From: Mesostigma viride
Lineage: Eukaryota > Streptophyta > Mesostigmatophyceae > Mesostigmatales > Mesostigmataceae
Reading direction: 5' to 3'
DNA: 64,000 nt
Assembly (NCBI GenBank): GCA_009746045.1
Contig: RPFO01000164.1
Coordinates: 2,127,400-2,191,399 of the forward strand
Numbering within the stretch: position 1 is the stretch's first letter; each line of letters opens with the position of its first letter. The notes under the pieces were generated by a model, which was not told where the DNA came from, did not search any database, and saw only the letters and a program-made list of their open reading frames with translations. Both the position numbers and the translations under genes were made by a program. Below are positions 61,774 through 64,000 of the stretch, piece by piece.

Positions 61774-62125
61774 TATTAATTAATTTTAAATTAATAGACA
61801 CGTGACTGCGGCACGTGGGCATAAGTCCTCAGTGGGAGGGGAACATGGGATGGAATGGATGGTGTAAGCTATCTAGGTCCTAGTTACAGGGGTGTGGGCA
61901 CCGCGGCCCGAATCGCTATGAATGCCATACTTGGTCACACGCGGAGCCCCACAGGCTTGGGGGTGGTCTCCTTCATCACTACTTGCCATCTATCCTTGCG
62001 CACCATCTGCCTCCATATTACAGACCAGGAGGCTGCCCGGGTGTGAGCCCGTCACGTCTAGTGTAGCACATGTCCATGCCGAGTCTATCACGAAAAGTCC
62101 ACGGGTGGCGGCCCTGCCGCGCGCA
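61774..62125 (-). mobile_element. LINE A 3' fragment with 12-bp TSD
   Basis: TCGATCAGGGAT lies at 61762-61773 and 62126-62137. Between them the reverse complement is the LINE A 3' UTR (as at 15460-15760), with the hairpin CACGTGCCGCAGTCACGTG and a TTAA-type tail at 61774-61795. Confidence 0.85.
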
Positions 62126-62137
62126 TCGATCAGGGAT

Positions 62138-62224
62138 GTAAGTAAGTAAGTAAGTAAGTTAGTAAGTAAGTAAATAAGTAATGAAGTACTTGCGCGTCAT
62201 GCGCATGGGCATGCCACGGAGTAC
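62138..62224 (-). mobile_element. LINE B 3' terminus with long TTAC tail
   Basis: (GTAA)n at 62138-62175, then the inverse of the LINE B terminal hairpin ('AAGTACTTGCGCGTCATGCG', 'CATGGGCATGCCACGGAGTA'). Only about 45 bp of element body remain. Confidence 0.7.
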
Positions 62225-62312
62225 TATTAATTAATTAATTAATTAATTAATAATTACTTACTTAATTAATTAATTAGACTCGTGCTCCCGTTGGGGAGTC
62301 ACGGAGCATTAA
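62225..62312 (-). mobile_element. Family E 3' end with TTAA tail
   Basis: TTAATTAA-type tail broken by a TTACTTAC patch, then 'GACTCGTGCTCCCGTTGGGG' and AGTCACGGAGCA, matching 19965-20001. Confidence 0.6.
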
Positions 62313-62316
62313 CCCC

Positions 62317-64000
62317 GATGGATGGATGGATGGATGGATGGATGGATGGATGGATGGATGGATGGATGGATGGATGGATGGATGGATGGATGGATGGATG
62401 GATGGATGGATGGATGGATGGATGGATGGATGGATGGATGGATGGATGGATGGATGGATGGATGGATGGATGGATGGATGGATGGATGGATGGATGGATG
62501 GATGGATGGATGGATGGATGGATGGATGGATGGATGGATGGATGGATGGATGGATGGATGGATGGATGGATGGATGGATGGATGGATGGATGGATGGATG
62601 GATGGATGGATGGATGGATGGATGGATGGATGGATGGATGGATGGATGGATGGATGGATGGATGGATGGATGGATGGATGGATGGATGGATGGATGGATG
62701 GATGGATGGATGGATGGATGGATGGATGGATGGATGGATGGATGGATGGATGGATGGATGGATGGATGGATGGATGGATGGATGGATGGATGGATGGATG
62801 GATGGATGGATGGATGGATGGATGGATGGATGGATGGATGGATGGATGGATGGATGGATGGATGGATGGATGGATGGATGGATGGATGGATGGATGGATG
62901 GATGGATGGATGGATGGATGGATGGATGGATGGATGGATGGATGGATGGATGGATGGATGGATGGATGGATGGATGGATGGATGGATGGATGGATGGATG
63001 GATGGATGGATGGATGGATGGATGGATGGATGGATGGATGGATGGATGGATGGATGGATGGATGGATGGATGGATGGATGGATGGATGGATGGATGGATG
63101 GATGGATGGATGGATGGATGGATGGATGGATGGATGGATGGATGGATGGATGGATGGATGGATGGATGGATGGATGGATGGATGGATGGATGGATGGATG
63201 GATGGATGGATGGATGGATGGATGGATGGATGGATGGATGGATGGATGGATGGATGGATGGATGGATGGATGGATGGATGGATGGATGGATGGATGGATG
63301 GATGGATGGATGGATGGATGGATGGATGGATGGATGGATGGATGGATGGATGGATGGATGGATGGATGGATGGATGGATGGATGGATGGATGGATGGATG
63401 GATGGATGGATGGATGGATGGATGGATGGATGGATGGATGGATGGATGGATGGATGGATGGATGGATGGATGGATGGATGGATGGATGGATGGATGGATG
63501 GATGGATGGATGGATGGATGGATGGATGGATGGATGGATGGATGGATGGATGGATGGATGGATGGATGGATGATGGATGGATGGATGGATGGATGGATGG
63601 ATGGATGGATGGATGGATGGATGGATGGATGGATGGATGGATGGATGGATGGATGGATGGATGGATGGATGGATGGATGGATGGATGGATGGATGGATGG
63701 ATGGATGGATGGATGGATGGATGGATGGATGGATGGATGGATGGATGGATGGATGGATGGATGGATGGATGGATGGATGGATGGATGGATGGATGGATGG
63801 ATGGATGGATGGATGGATGGATGGATGGATGGATGGATGGATGGATGGATGGATGGATGGATGGATGGATGGATGGATGGATGGATGGATGGATGGATGG
63901 ATGGATGGATGGATGGATGGATGGATGGATGGATGGATGGATGGATGGATGGATGGATGGATGGATGGATGGATGGATGGATGGATGGATGGATGGATGG
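62317..64000 (+). repeat. (GATG)n array running off the window
   Basis: About 1,684 bp of perfect GATG with one lost base near 63572 that shifts the register. The 415-residue ORF (MDGW)n through it is an artefact; a 4-bp repeat encodes a 4-residue period. The true length is unknown because the window ends inside it. Confidence 0.98.

Noticed and set aside
62326-63573. 415-codon ORF encoding repeated MDGW
   Set aside because: Pure GATG microsatellite; the ORF ends where one base is lost.

Overview
The window looks like nuclear DNA of a repeat-rich eukaryote, most likely a protist or microalga; I cannot name the lineage. Genes have GT-AG introns and wide spacing, and most sequence is non-LTR retrotransposon debris, inverted-repeat DNA transposons, minisatellites and microsatellites. 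Only two genes look functional. One is a two-exon MYND zinc-finger/helical-repeat gene on the minus strand (30091 down to 28054). The other is a roughly 29-kb ankyrin-repeat gene on the plus strand (about 31344-60342), in which ten exons of exactly 99 nt each encode one 33-residue repeat.

Layout. 1-2.3 kb: little, except a possible acidic exon. 2.7-4.5 kb: truncated retroelement 3' ends. 4.56-15.78 kb: a LINE (LINE A) with a 10-bp target-site duplication, split inside its reverse transcriptase by an 8.6-kb inverted-repeat element. That element holds a decayed HIRAN-domain gene, a 71-bp LINE-tail insertion and a 7-kb foldback element whose arms are 172-bp satellite arrays. 16-25.6 kb: fragments of LINE ORF1 and ORF2, a triple palindrome, and an R2-like endonuclease fragment beside a perfect 142-bp palindrome. 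25.8-26.7 kb: a piggyBac-like MITE. 28-30 kb: the MYND gene. 31.3-60.3 kb: the ankyrin gene. Its introns carry a 1.2-kb CCCTCC tract, an AT-rich island of bacterial fragments (38.3-40.2 kb), a foldback element and antisense Gag-like pseudogenes (51.4-55.7 kb). 60.4-62.3 kb: nested LINE 3' ends. 62.3 kb to the window edge: a GATG array.

Four themes connect these parts. (1) At least three retroelement families end in a 3' hairpin followed by a tetranucleotide tail, which explains many TTAA and TTAC microsatellites. (2) Several ankyrin introns begin with tandem repeats that copy the exon end and splice donor. (3) A mosaic of at least three, possibly five, bacterial gene fragments, two with Shine-Dalgarno sequences, lies inside an ankyrin intron. 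(4) Inverted-repeat architecture recurs at scales from about 50 bp to 7 kb. Gene models are read by eye without transcripts or database searches.
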